DNA of 64,000 nt from NCBI GenBank assembly GCA_002339325.1, contig DDKK01000015.1, positions 28,678-92,677 on the forward strand, read 5' to 3'. Made by a program: the position numbers and the translations under genes. This document shows, one piece after another, positions 52,252 to 61,185 of this stretch. The DNA is from Nitrospiraceae bacterium UBA2600. Lineage in GTDB: Bacteria > Nitrospirota > Thermodesulfovibrionia > Thermodesulfovibrionales > Thermodesulfovibrionaceae. The notes below the pieces were generated by a model. It searched no databases, was not told the origin of the DNA, and saw nothing but the letters and a program-made list of their open reading frames with translations. Numbering within the stretch: the stretch's first letter is position 1; every line of letters begins with the position of its first letter.

Positions 52252-53484
52252 TTGAGAGTAAAAAAGACATATCTATTCTCTAAAATTCCTGTTGTAATGT
52301 GTAGAATGCCCCATCTGCACTCCGTTGTTATAGGAATTTGGATAAAACATGGCTCAAGAGATGAACCCTTTGAAAAAAACGGAATTTCCCACTTTATAGA
52401 ACATCTATTCTTTCAGGGGACTAAAAATAGAGATGCTAAAGCTATCTCTTTTGCAATCGATAGTCTCGGAGGAGATATTAATGCCTTTACCTCACGAGAG
52501 TTTACTGTTCTTTATGTAAAAATTCTCGATAAATGTCTTGAAAAAGGCATAGAGCTCCTATGCGATATTTTCTCAAATCCAATTTTCCCACAAGAAGAAA
52601 TAGAGAAAGAGCGTTCTGTTATACTCGATGAACTTCGAACAATAAATGATACACCAGATGAACTCATACATGACCTTTTCATGGAAAAGGCTTTTCCCGA
52701 TGGACTTGGTAAACCAATACTTGGCAAAGAAAATACTATTTCGGCAATTACCAGAGAAGATATAATAAACTTCCATGAAAAATACTATCATTCCTCTAAC
52801 TGCATAATTAGTTGTGCAGGCAATTTCAATGAGGACATGTTGCTTAATATGCTTGAGAGAAACTTATGCTTAAGGGACTTCCCAGTGAGAAAACAAGTTA
52901 TTCCCTCTGTTTTTTTACCTTCCATTAATGTCTACGAAAAAGAGCTAAATGAAGTCCATCTATCTGTTGGAATGGAAACCTTTCCCTTTACAAATCCTTT
53001 AAGATATGCTTTAACAATTCTCAATTGCATAATAGGAGGGTCTGTTAGTTCGAGGCTTTTTCAGGAGATAAGAGAAAAAAGAGGCCTTGTATACAATATT
53101 TTTTCTTATGTATCCTTTTACTTAGATACAGGCGTATTCGATATTTATACTGCCTGTAGCAGAAACAACCTCAACAAAATACTTGAACTCATAATGAAGA
53201 TTATAAAAGAAATTCCCGAAAACATAAAAGAAGAAGAAATCGAAAGAGCCAAAATTCAGACAATCTCTCAGCTACTTTTTTCTTCTGAGTCACCAGCCTC
53301 TGTTATGCACAATTTAGCATACAATGAACTTTATTATAATGAGCCTTATGAAGTTAAAGAGCATATTAAAAAATTTAAATCCATCAAAACAACAGAAATA
53401 ATAGAAGTCGCCTCAATACTTAAGGAAAAGTTACATGCAATTACAGTTCTTGGGCCTATAACAAGAAGAGATATCGACTTTTAA
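52252..53484 (+). CDS. M16 family zinc peptidase, cytosolic
   Basis: This 410-residue M16 peptidase has the intact inverted motif HFIEH (His47, Glu50, His51) in GISHFIEHLFFQGT and a conserved REKRGLVYNIFS segment in the C-terminal half. It has no signal peptide, unlike the exported pair at 14940-17551. It starts with TTG only 4 bases after the pnp stop and has no clear ribosome-binding site, so it probably depends on coupling to pnp. The rpsO-pnp-M16 order is common in bacteria. Confidence 0.9.
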   Translation: MRVKKTYLFSKIPVVMCRMPHLHSVVIGIWIKHGSRDEPFEKNGISHFIEHLFFQGTKNRDAKAISFAIDSLGGDINAFTSREFTVLYVKILDKCLEKGIELLCDIFSNPIFPQEEIEKERSVILDELRTINDTPDELIHDLFMEKAFPDGLGKPILGKENTISAITREDIINFHEKYYHSSNCIISCAGNFNEDMLLNMLERNLCLRDFPVRKQVIPSVFLPSINVYEKELNEVHLSVGMETFPFTNPLRYALTILNCIIGGSVSSRLFQEIREKRGLVYNIFSYVSFYLDTGVFDIYTACSRNNLNKILELIMKIIKEIPENIKEEEIERAKIQTISQLLFSSESPASVMHNLAYNELYYNEPYEVKEHIKKFKSIKTTEIIEVASILKEKLHAITVLGPITRRDIDF

Positions 53485-53485
53485 G

Positions 53486-53512
53486 TATCAGGGGCGAAAA
53501 CCGCCCCTGATA
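53486..53512. terminator. Hairpin between convergent M16 peptidase and qmoC genes
   Basis: A perfect 11-base stem, TATCAGGGGCG with CGCCCCTGATA and a 5-base loop, sits directly after the M16 stop and 6 bases before the qmoC stop. T-runs are short on both sides. It probably ends transcription from both directions. Confidence 0.75.
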
Positions 53513-53517
53513 ACTAC

Positions 53518-54666
53518 TTATGCTGCCTCTTGTTTCCTGATAGATTCCTCTCTGACAGCAGCCTTAGCAAATACCATAGCTGTTGCCCTGTAGACCATAT
53601 GAGCCATCTTCGAGTGAGGTGCATATGTGAAGAGAGTAAACACAAATACTAAATGAGCTACGTATGAGGCATAAGCTAATGTGCCTGCATCGGCAAGTCT
53701 TAAGAGTTCTGCCATAAAACCTGTTATGCCTACGCCAAGAATAATGGTAATCAAAAGCCAGTCGAAATAGCTACCGATTCCCTGTTTTACTGCATTTTTA
53801 GACCTGTTTGCTATTATGTAAAACATTCCTATCAAAAGGGCGATACCACTTACATTACCAATTATCTTAACGATGTTTGTCTGTGGATACGGAGATTCCC
53901 ATCTAAGACCCCACTCATAGAAAGCCGCTATTCCAGTTGTGATTGCCAATCCAATGAATGCATAGAGTACAAGAAGATGAGCAGTTGTTCTTGACTTGTT
54001 AAAGGTGCAGAGCTGAAACTTTTTGTGAGCTAATATGTCTATTATTGTCTCTTTGATACAGTTATAGATGTCCTTTCTTTTTAACTCCATTCCATCGGTA
54101 AGGTCAAGCCAGTACTTTTTTACTCCCAGATAGAAACATATAACTGCAAAGCCTGCAGCAGCCATGAAAGGAACATCAATCCAAGGAACAGCTGGTAGGA
54201 ATTTTGAATAGGCTAACTCTCCATGTTCACCTCTTGGTATCTCTGTTCCAGTGAAATAACCAAGTAGAAAAAGCTCACCAAGGAATAGTAGTATTGGAAA
54301 CAGAAACAGAAGCAGTAAATACTTAGGGTCTGCTACCCAGTTAGCAAGAAAAGAAGGAGGAGAGTAATTTTTAATCATTAGCTTTCTTACGGCGCCTAAA
54401 ACCTCTCCAGGCTTTGCTCCTCTGGGGCAGTAGGCAGTACAATCACCACAGTGATGGCAGAGCCAGATGTCAGGATTTTTAAATAACTTTTCCTTCAAAC
54501 CCCATTGAGCATAAAGCATTTCTTTTCTTGGAAACGGTTTGTCCTCTGGTGAGAGATTGCACACTACCGTACACGTAGAGCATTGATAACATTTCTTTAA
54601 AGACTCTCCACCAGCTTTAATAATCTCCTTTGCAAACTGTAAATCTGGTCTTACTGGTTTATCCAT
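53518..54666 (-). CDS. qmoC: QmoC, membrane subunit of the quinone-interacting oxidoreductase
   Basis: This 382-residue subunit links the menaquinone pool to the cytoplasmic QmoAB. The N-terminal HdrC-like part has two [4Fe-4S] motifs (CYQCSTCTVVC and CHHCGDCTAYCPRG). The C-terminal part has about six membrane segments of the heme b/NarI type, with His residues for heme (for example in ASYVAHLVFVFTLFTYAPHSK). It starts 11 bases after qmoB and is the last gene of qmoABC. Confidence 0.93.
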   Translation of the reverse strand: MDKPVRPDLQFAKEIIKAGGESLKKCYQCSTCTVVCNLSPEDKPFPRKEMLYAQWGLKEKLFKNPDIWLCHHCGDCTAYCPRGAKPGEVLGAVRKLMIKNYSPPSFLANWVADPKYLLLLFLFPILLFLGELFLLGYFTGTEIPRGEHGELAYSKFLPAVPWIDVPFMAAAGFAVICFYLGVKKYWLDLTDGMELKRKDIYNCIKETIIDILAHKKFQLCTFNKSRTTAHLLVLYAFIGLAITTGIAAFYEWGLRWESPYPQTNIVKIIGNVSGIALLIGMFYIIANRSKNAVKQGIGSYFDWLLITIILGVGITGFMAELLRLADAGTLAYASYVAHLVFVFTLFTYAPHSKMAHMVYRATAMVFAKAAVREESIRKQEAA

Positions 54667-54677
54667 CTCTTCCCTCC

Positions 54678-56912
54678 TTAGAAGCCCTTAAATGGATTAG
54701 GACCAATTTCTCTAATCTTATCCATAAACTCATTTATTATCTGAGGCACTCTCCAGTATTCATCAATAGCAACCTCATACATCTGCACTCTGTCAGACTC
54801 AAGCTGAAGTCTATCCAGCGTCTCTTGAACCTTGCCAAGTCTGTATTTTGCAAGCTCACTACCTTTAGCAAAGTGGCACTGATAGTTTTCACCAAATTTA
54901 CATCCCAGAAGCAACATTCCATCGACTCCCCTTGATAGAGCATCGGCAATCCAGACAAGGTTCATTGAACCAAGACATCTTAGTTGAATAAATCTTACCG
55001 CTGGGTCAAGTTTAAGTCTGTGGAGTGCAGCAGTTTCTGTTGCAGGGAAAGCATCGTTTTCACAACAAAGAACTATTATACGCGGTCTGTCATCTTCGCT
55101 CGGAACAGAAACGTTTTTCAACATTGTACCAAGCATGTCGACACTGTAGTCTTTAAAGGAAACAATTCTCTCTGGACATGCACCCATACAAGTGCCGCAT
55201 CTACGGCATCTGTTAGGCTTATAGAAAGGAACACCCTTTTCATCTTCATCAATTGCACCAAAGGGACATTCCTCTGTGCAGCGCTTACAGGCTGTACATT
55301 TTGTAAGATTTGGCTCGGGGAATGAGGTATCCCATGCTCTTGGATGAACTGCCATTCCTTTTGCCACATGTTCTATGACTTGTATTGCCTTAAGGGCCGC
55401 ACCACGGGCATCTTCTTGTGCCTCTGCCATATTCATAGGTTGACGGACAGGTCCTACTGCGTATATGCCAGTTCTTCGTGTTTCATACTGGAAACAAATA
55501 AAGTTGGAATCTACAAAACCGAAACCACCTTCTAAGAAGGGAAGTTCAGGTCCCTGACGATATCCAAGATTAAGGATAAATTCAGGTTTTTTGGTTGTTT
55601 CAAGATATTTTGCTTTCTCCTCATCACCCTTTGCAGCTGCTTGAGCAAGCCCAATAAGATAGTCCTGAGGTTCCTTTGTGGTTGGAACCATTCCAGTGGC
55701 AAGGACAACCATCTCTGTTTCTATCTCAGATTTCTCTCCTAAAATAGAGTCCTCGACAGTAACGATTAGTTTATCGTATTCCTCTCTTATGCCAGTCACT
55801 TCTCCCTTTGCCATCATAATGCCTGGAGTATTCTGCGCCTCTTTGTAGTAGTACTCAAGTTTACCGGGCGTTCTCATATCCTTGTATATAATCATCGCTG
55901 TAGCATCTGGATTTCCATCAGTAATGTATCTTGCCTGCTTTAAAGAGGTGGTGCAGCACATTCCAGAACAATATGGAATATGTTCAGCATCCCTCTGACC
56001 AGCACACTGAACAAAAAGAGCAGAGGTTATCACTCTACCATCAGATGGTCTTTTAATCACACCATTGTTATTTTTTGCAATATCTTCAAATTCGAAATTC
56101 GTAACAACATCTTTGAACTTCCCATATCCATACTTCTTTGCAAGCTTCTTAGCGTCATAGGGCTTCCAGCCAGTTGCTTGGATAATGGCACCTATTTTTA
56201 TTGTTTCGGTAGAACCATTTTTAGAGATGTTAACATCGAAGTCACCGGGCTGACCGTCTATTTTCTCGATTTTCGAAGATGTGTATACCTTTATTTTAGG
56301 ATTTGAAGTAACTTCATTAATGAGAGGGTCAATATTTACATCTGTCAGCACACCTTTTGTGAAATCATCAGTTGCAGCCTTTTTATAAAGCTTTCTTGCA
56401 AACCCACCAAGTTCAGCCTCCTTTTCTACAAGAACCACATCATAACCTGAATTTGCTGCCTCCAAAGCTGCTGTCATACCTGAAATACCACCACCAACTA
56501 CCAACACTGTTCTGTTAATCTCGATAATATATGGTTCAGGAATATCGCCTTTTTGAGCCTTAATCACACCCATTTTGATGTAATCTTCAGCAGCCTGTTG
56601 TTGTTCTTCCTGTGATTCAATAGTCCATACAGCAAGCTCCCTTACAGGAACTCTCTCAACAAAGCAACCTGGAAAATTAAACTCATAAGTTTTTACCCTC
56701 GGCGAACATCCTGCAACTACTATACTGTTTACTCCTTGCTCGGCTATATCTTTCTTGATTAGCTCTACTCCCTCTTTACTGCAGAGGACTTCATGCTCTG
56801 CTACAATAGGTACTCTTAAGGCATTTTTCGCAATATTAACTATTTTCTCCGTATTGATGACTTCACCGATACCGCAGCCTTTACAGATATAAAGTCCTAT
56901 TTTCTTCTCCAT
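54678..56912 (-). CDS. qmoB: QmoB, HdrA/MvhD-like flavoprotein
   Basis: This 744-residue cytoplasmic subunit is related to HdrA. The FAD motif is VVGGGISGMTAALEAA. Near the C-terminus are two ferredoxin clusters (CTACKRCTEECPFG and CRRCGTCMGACPER), followed by an MvhD-like domain with cysteines in VLCCEND, LRCLGSMN and LLGCKFGENYQC. It takes electrons from menaquinol via QmoC and passes them towards AprBA. It follows qmoA by 4 bases. Confidence 0.94.
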   Translation of the reverse strand: MEKKIGLYICKGCGIGEVINTEKIVNIAKNALRVPIVAEHEVLCSKEGVELIKKDIAEQGVNSIVVAGCSPRVKTYEFNFPGCFVERVPVRELAVWTIESQEEQQQAAEDYIKMGVIKAQKGDIPEPYIIEINRTVLVVGGGISGMTAALEAANSGYDVVLVEKEAELGGFARKLYKKAATDDFTKGVLTDVNIDPLINEVTSNPKIKVYTSSKIEKIDGQPGDFDVNISKNGSTETIKIGAIIQATGWKPYDAKKLAKKYGYGKFKDVVTNFEFEDIAKNNNGVIKRPSDGRVITSALFVQCAGQRDAEHIPYCSGMCCTTSLKQARYITDGNPDATAMIIYKDMRTPGKLEYYYKEAQNTPGIMMAKGEVTGIREEYDKLIVTVEDSILGEKSEIETEMVVLATGMVPTTKEPQDYLIGLAQAAAKGDEEKAKYLETTKKPEFILNLGYRQGPELPFLEGGFGFVDSNFICFQYETRRTGIYAVGPVRQPMNMAEAQEDARGAALKAIQVIEHVAKGMAVHPRAWDTSFPEPNLTKCTACKRCTEECPFGAIDEDEKGVPFYKPNRCRRCGTCMGACPERIVSFKDYSVDMLGTMLKNVSVPSEDDRPRIIVLCCENDAFPATETAALHRLKLDPAVRFIQLRCLGSMNLVWIADALSRGVDGMLLLGCKFGENYQCHFAKGSELAKYRLGKVQETLDRLQLESDRVQMYEVAIDEYWRVPQIINEFMDKIREIGPNPFKGF

Positions 56913-56916
56913 AGCT

Positions 56917-58170
56917 TTACCTCCTTACACCAATCTGAATTGCCTTTAGGGCTGCGCCTGTGGAGTCCTTTCCACAACCTGCTACATCCATTGGGTTCTT
57001 TGCACATCCCGCTGAGTATACACCTTCAGCATCAACCACAAAACCATCAACAGCATATTTGAGACCAGGAACTTTAAATTCTGAACCCTCAGGCTGCATT
57101 CCTGTAGCAAGAACTACCATGTCAACTTTTTGTTTTATCTTTTTCATATTTAGCATATCCTCTACTGTTATTATCACATCATCGGACTCAGAATCCTGTT
57201 CAATTGCAGCAACTTTACCTTTTACCAAATTAACCCCAGCCTGTTCTTTTACTTGATTGAAAAACTTCTCATATCTTCCTGGAGTTCGGATATCAATATA
57301 GTAAATGAAAACCTCTGCATCGGGATTTTGCTCTTTGATATATAGAGTATGTTTCAAAGAGGCAAGACAGCAAATATAAGAACAGAAAGGCAGATGATTT
57401 TCATCTCTACTTCCTGCACATTGAACAAATGCGACCTTTTCAACGGGCTTCCCGTCAGAGGGTCTTAGAATTTCTCCCCCCGTAGGGCCATTTTTCGATG
57501 CAAGTCTCTCAAGCATCATATTTGTAATAACATTTTTGACCTTTCCAAATCCTAAATTGTCAATCTTTGAGGCGTCGTAAGGCTTCCATCCAGTTGCAAC
57601 GACAATGGAATCCACCTTTTCTTCTATTGTTTCAGCCTGCATATTTAAGTCAATAGCATTATATTTACAGGCTTCAACACATGGTGCTGGACAGTCCTGT
57701 GGACAGGAATTTCTGTCTAAGACATACCTTAAAGGAAAGGCTTGCTCAAAGGGTAAATATATGGCCTTTGTTTTATTAAGGCCAAAATTAAAATCACTCT
57801 CTCTCTCTTTTGGACAAACTTCAGCACAAGCATTACAGGCAGTGCAGTTCTCATTCACATATCTTGGGTTTATTTTTATCCTTACATTATACTCACCAGG
57901 TCCACCTGTAATCGATTCAACCTGTGCCATAGTGTAGAACTTTATCTGAGGATTTACCTTAATACGACGAAAGTTAATCTCAAGACCACATAAGGGGGGA
58001 CAAATTTTTGGGAAATATTTATTTAGCTGAGCAACTCTTCCACCGAGATAGGGATTTTTCTCTACAATTATTACTTCTGCACCTGTCTCGGCAGCCTCAA
58101 TTCCTGCAGTTAAACCGCTGAATCCCCCACCAATAACCAAGATTCTCGTTGGGCTACCATTATGATGCAT
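56917..58170 (-). CDS. qmoA: QmoA, HdrA-like flavoprotein
   Basis: This 417-residue HdrA-like subunit has FAD motif VIGGGFSGLTAGIEAA, a cysteine pair in KICPPLCGLEINFRR, and a ferredoxin-type cluster (CTACNACAEVCP). Another Cys group is CPQDCPAPCVEAC. With QmoB and QmoC it forms the complex that feeds electrons to APS reductase. AGGAGG precedes the ATG. A palindromic hairpin lies upstream, between it and aprA. Confidence 0.94.
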   Translation of the reverse strand: MHHNGSPTRILVIGGGFSGLTAGIEAAETGAEVIIVEKNPYLGGRVAQLNKYFPKICPPLCGLEINFRRIKVNPQIKFYTMAQVESITGGPGEYNVRIKINPRYVNENCTACNACAEVCPKERESDFNFGLNKTKAIYLPFEQAFPLRYVLDRNSCPQDCPAPCVEACKYNAIDLNMQAETIEEKVDSIVVATGWKPYDASKIDNLGFGKVKNVITNMMLERLASKNGPTGGEILRPSDGKPVEKVAFVQCAGSRDENHLPFCSYICCLASLKHTLYIKEQNPDAEVFIYYIDIRTPGRYEKFFNQVKEQAGVNLVKGKVAAIEQDSESDDVIITVEDMLNMKKIKQKVDMVVLATGMQPEGSEFKVPGLKYAVDGFVVDAEGVYSAGCAKNPMDVAGCGKDSTGAALKAIQIGVRR

Positions 58171-58203
58171 TCTCAGCCTCCTTTATTGAGTTATCTTAAA
58201 CAT

Positions 58204-58244
58204 AAAAATTCGTAATACAGTATTTAACTGCATTACGAATTTTT
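58204..58244 (-). promoter_or_regulatory. Near-perfect inverted repeat upstream of qmoA
   Basis: Two 17-base arms (58204-58220 and 58228-58244) are complementary except for one base, with a 7-base loop. It lies between the aprA terminator and qmoA, about 34 bases before the qmoA ATG. It could be a second terminator, an mRNA-stabilising stem or the operator of a dimeric regulator. Confidence 0.55.
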
Positions 58245-58263
58245 AATTTAAACAAAAAAGATG

Positions 58264-58291
58264 AAAGGGAGGGAGAAATTCCCCTCCCTTT
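58264..58291 (-). terminator. Intrinsic terminator after aprA
   Basis: A 10-base stem (AAAGGGAGGG pairing with CCCTCCCTTT, loop of 8) follows the aprA stop and on the minus strand runs into a T-rich stretch (TTTTTTGTTT). It should end, or partly end, sat-aprBA transcription before qmoA. Confidence 0.75.
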
Positions 58292-58303
58292 TCCAACCTC
58301 ATA

Positions 58304-60292
58304 TTAATCAGGAATGATCTGAACGTATGGGACTTTCTTAAGAGTAAATGTATCTGTTGCTGGATCATAAACTGAGTTAACGAATGCTCTCCAGTTGTTA
58401 TCATCAACGAAGTCAAAATCACCTCTGTAGTAGTATCCAGGATAACGGGACTCCTCTCTAAAGAGGATGTGTCTTGCATGAGCTTCGAGGGAGAGTGCTC
58501 TGTGATAGTTCTCCCAGCAACGGAGAAGTTCATGCAGATTTGATGCTGCCAATCTTGCTGCATCCTCTTTGAGAAGCTGAAGTTTTCTCAGTCCTTCCTC
58601 AATCATTGTCTTTGATGTCATATACCAGGTGCTGATTCCACCGAAGTATTCGTCGGCAATCTTCTGAAGTCTTGCCTGATACATGTTAGGTCTGATGTAG
58701 TATGGGTTGACTGTAGGATCTGTAGAGTATGTCTTGTATTTCTCGTAAATCTCGAAAGGCAGATACATCTCTGCAACGAGTTCGTCTATGTTCGCAGCTA
58801 ACTCAGGTGTGTAATTAGGATTGTCGAGAATGAATGCAATAGCTGCTTTTGCTGCAATTCTACCCTCTGCATGTGAACCAGAGGAGAACTTGTGACCGGA
58901 TGCTCCAACAATGTCACCAGCCATGAAGAGACCCTTTACGGTGCTCATTCTGTTGTAACCCCAGAACCACTCAGCAGGTGCACCAGGAATGTCTCCAGGT
59001 CCACTTACCCAGAAGCCTGCGCAACCAGCGTGTGAACCGAGGAGATATGGCTCTGTTGGCATAATTTCAGATGGAGATTTATCAGGCTCTGTATTGGTGG
59101 CTGCCCAAAGGCCTGCCTGGGAGATACACATGTCAAGGAAGTCTTCCCATGCCTCTGCTTCGAGATGTTTCAGTCTTTTCGCATCCATCTGCTTTGCAAG
59201 TTCCTGCATTGCAGTGTGGGTGTTCATGAGTATTGGGCCTCTACCCTGCTTCATTGCCTGCATCATTAGGTGGTTTCTTATGGCAGTTCCAAGAGCCTCA
59301 GCCCATTTTCCATATTTCTTTACGGCATCCTGGAATTCTGCGGTATCCTTTGCGCAATAATCTGCACCAAGAGCGTCCGTTGCTTTTGCCTTGAAGAAGA
59401 GGAACCATGCACCAACTGGTCCGTATCCATCTTTAAATCTGGCTGGTACGAACCTGTTTTCCATCATTGTCATCTCGGCTCCAACACTCATGCCAAGGTA
59501 GTATCCAGAACCAGAATTCCATACTGGATACCATGCTCTACCCTGACCTTCACGGGTTGATCTTGGTCTGAATACGTTAACAGCACCACCAGAGGCATTA
59601 AGTATTGCCTTTGCTTTAAATACATAGACCTTATTCTCTCTTACGCTGAAACCAACAGCACCAGCTACTCTGTCTGGCTCTTTTGCATCTTTAATAAGTT
59701 TAACAATAAATACTCTCTCAAAGTGGTTTTGAGGAATATTTAAAGCCTTTCTATTGTATTCAAGGGCTGCTTTTCCGGCTTCGGCAACGATAACTTTGTA
59801 GGACTCACCGTTTATCATTATCTGCCATTTTCCTGAACGACATGGAACTCCACCATCTTTAAGCTTTGGTTTGCCCTGGTCTCTTGCCTGGAAGCCATCA
59901 AGTGACCATCCATCGTCACTCTTTTTCCAAATTGGAAGACCCCACTCCTCAAACATGTGAACTGAGTTATCAACATGTCTGCCAAGGTCAAATACGAGGT
60001 CTTCACGGATAATTCCCATAAGGTCTGCACGGACATATCTTACATAGTCCTCAACCTTATTTTCACCGATATAGGTGTTAATAGCGCTGAGACCCATTGC
60101 AACTGCACCGGAACGGTCTGTTGCTGCTTTATCAACCATTGTTACTTTAAGTCCCTTTGGTGTAGCCCATCTTGCTGCCTCAAATGCAGCACCACAAGCA
60201 GCCATACCACCACCGATTATAAGAAAATCGGTATCAACTACTACTACTTCTGGCTTTTGACAGTATGAAAATGTGCAAGTCTCTTTTTCCAT
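58304..60292 (-). CDS. aprA: Adenylylsulfate (APS) reductase alpha subunit
   Basis: This FAD-containing catalytic subunit reduces APS to sulfite and AMP in the cytoplasm. It has 662 residues, normal. The FAD motif is IIGGGMAACGAAFEAARW near the N-terminus, and the central segment MMENRFVPARFKDGYGPVGA and GHKFSSGSHAEGRIAAK are typical of AprA. AGGAGG precedes the ATG. It follows aprB by 24 bases and is followed by a terminator. Confidence 0.97.
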   Translation of the reverse strand: MEKETCTFSYCQKPEVVVVDTDFLIIGGGMAACGAAFEAARWATPKGLKVTMVDKAATDRSGAVAMGLSAINTYIGENKVEDYVRYVRADLMGIIREDLVFDLGRHVDNSVHMFEEWGLPIWKKSDDGWSLDGFQARDQGKPKLKDGGVPCRSGKWQIMINGESYKVIVAEAGKAALEYNRKALNIPQNHFERVFIVKLIKDAKEPDRVAGAVGFSVRENKVYVFKAKAILNASGGAVNVFRPRSTREGQGRAWYPVWNSGSGYYLGMSVGAEMTMMENRFVPARFKDGYGPVGAWFLFFKAKATDALGADYCAKDTAEFQDAVKKYGKWAEALGTAIRNHLMMQAMKQGRGPILMNTHTAMQELAKQMDAKRLKHLEAEAWEDFLDMCISQAGLWAATNTEPDKSPSEIMPTEPYLLGSHAGCAGFWVSGPGDIPGAPAEWFWGYNRMSTVKGLFMAGDIVGASGHKFSSGSHAEGRIAAKAAIAFILDNPNYTPELAANIDELVAEMYLPFEIYEKYKTYSTDPTVNPYYIRPNMYQARLQKIADEYFGGISTWYMTSKTMIEEGLRKLQLLKEDAARLAASNLHELLRCWENYHRALSLEAHARHILFREESRYPGYYYRGDFDFVDDNNWRAFVNSVYDPATDTFTLKKVPYVQIIPD

Positions 60293-60316
60293 GTTTATAC
60301 CTCCTTCTTTGATTTT

Positions 60317-60745
60317 TTACTCTTTTCTGGCTTCATAGTTGAAATAGCCAGGACCTTTAATTTTGGAGTAATCAGGCTCAGGTAATCCTTCATAGATATT
60401 TTCTGCTTTCCAGTAGCCCTCAGGAGTCAATCTTATTGGGAATTTGAATCTCTTAATTGCTCCGCTTCTGAATTTGATTGTCCACATAATTGCATCTTGA
60501 CCTCTCATTGGAATAACGCTTGCTCCGAGTGGGAAGAAGTCAGCGTAACCTCTGATTTCGATTGCCTGCTGAGGACAGATTTTCACGCAGTTGTAGCATT
60601 CCCAGCACTGATCTGGCTCCTGATTAAATGCCTTCATTTTCTCTCTGTCGAGAGTCATGAGGTCATTTGGACAGATGTACTGACATGCTGTCTTGTCCTG
60701 GGCTTTGCAGCCGTCACACTTTTCAACCATTACAAAACTTGGCAT
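60317..60745 (-). CDS. aprB: Adenylylsulfate (APS) reductase beta subunit
   Basis: This 142-residue ferredoxin subunit carries two [4Fe-4S] clusters that pass electrons to the AprA flavin. The Cys motifs are CDGCKAQDKTACQYICP and CWECYNCVKICPQQAIEI; the C-terminal tail wraps AprA in known structures. AGGAGG precedes the ATG. It lies between the unknown 134-residue gene and aprA. Confidence 0.97.
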   Translation of the reverse strand: MPSFVMVEKCDGCKAQDKTACQYICPNDLMTLDREKMKAFNQEPDQCWECYNCVKICPQQAIEIRGYADFFPLGASVIPMRGQDAIMWTIKFRSGAIKRFKFPIRLTPEGYWKAENIYEGLPEPDYSKIKGPGYFNYEARKE

Positions 60746-60768
60746 AGTTCAACCTCCTTTTTTGTTTT

Positions 60769-61173
60769 TTATGCTGGTTTTTGCACTGGATTTTTCTGTA
60801 GTTCCAGTACATCACTTATGTCAATATCAGGAACAGGAAGCTCTTTGTCTTCCTTTGCTGCTTCCTCTTTTACCTTCTCAAGGTCCTCTTTAAGAACCTT
60901 CTCTACTACCGCAGGAGAAAGCTCTTTCATTTCGGCAATTCTCTTAAAAATTGCCCTTTTAAAAGCTGCAGGCGTTTCTTCAATGTAGCCTCTTGCATCA
61001 AATCTTGCCTTTGTAAACTGATCGATAACCTTCTGGCCGAGGTCATCGGGAACCTCAATAACCAACCTTCTTAAGGCACCGCCAAAAATTGATTCTACCT
61101 TTTCCTCAAGGGGAGTGCCCTTTATAGTTGCCATTCTTTTCTCATCAATTATTACACCTAAATATTTAGCCAT
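60769..61173 (-). CDS. Unknown protein encoded between sat and aprB
   Basis: This 134-residue soluble protein has no metal motif or membrane segment. It starts MAKYLGVIIDEKRMATI and contains EVPDDLGQKVIDQFTKARFD followed by a helical, charged C-terminal half. The second of two adjacent ATG codons (61173) fits the GGAGG spacing. It starts 13 bases after the sat stop and ends 23 bases before aprB, so it is made together with both enzymes. An accessory or regulatory role in APS handling is inference. Confidence 0.8.
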   Translation of the reverse strand: MAKYLGVIIDEKRMATIKGTPLEEKVESIFGGALRRLVIEVPDDLGQKVIDQFTKARFDARGYIEETPAAFKRAIFKRIAEMKELSPAVVEKVLKEDLEKVKEEAAKEDKELPVPDIDISDVLELQKNPVQKPA

Positions 61174-61185
61174 CATTCACCTCCT

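Noticed and set aside
58243..58563. Open frame of about 106 codons on the minus strand
   Set aside because: It is an out-of-frame shadow of the 3' end of aprA and runs over the aprA terminator; composition is unlike a real protein.
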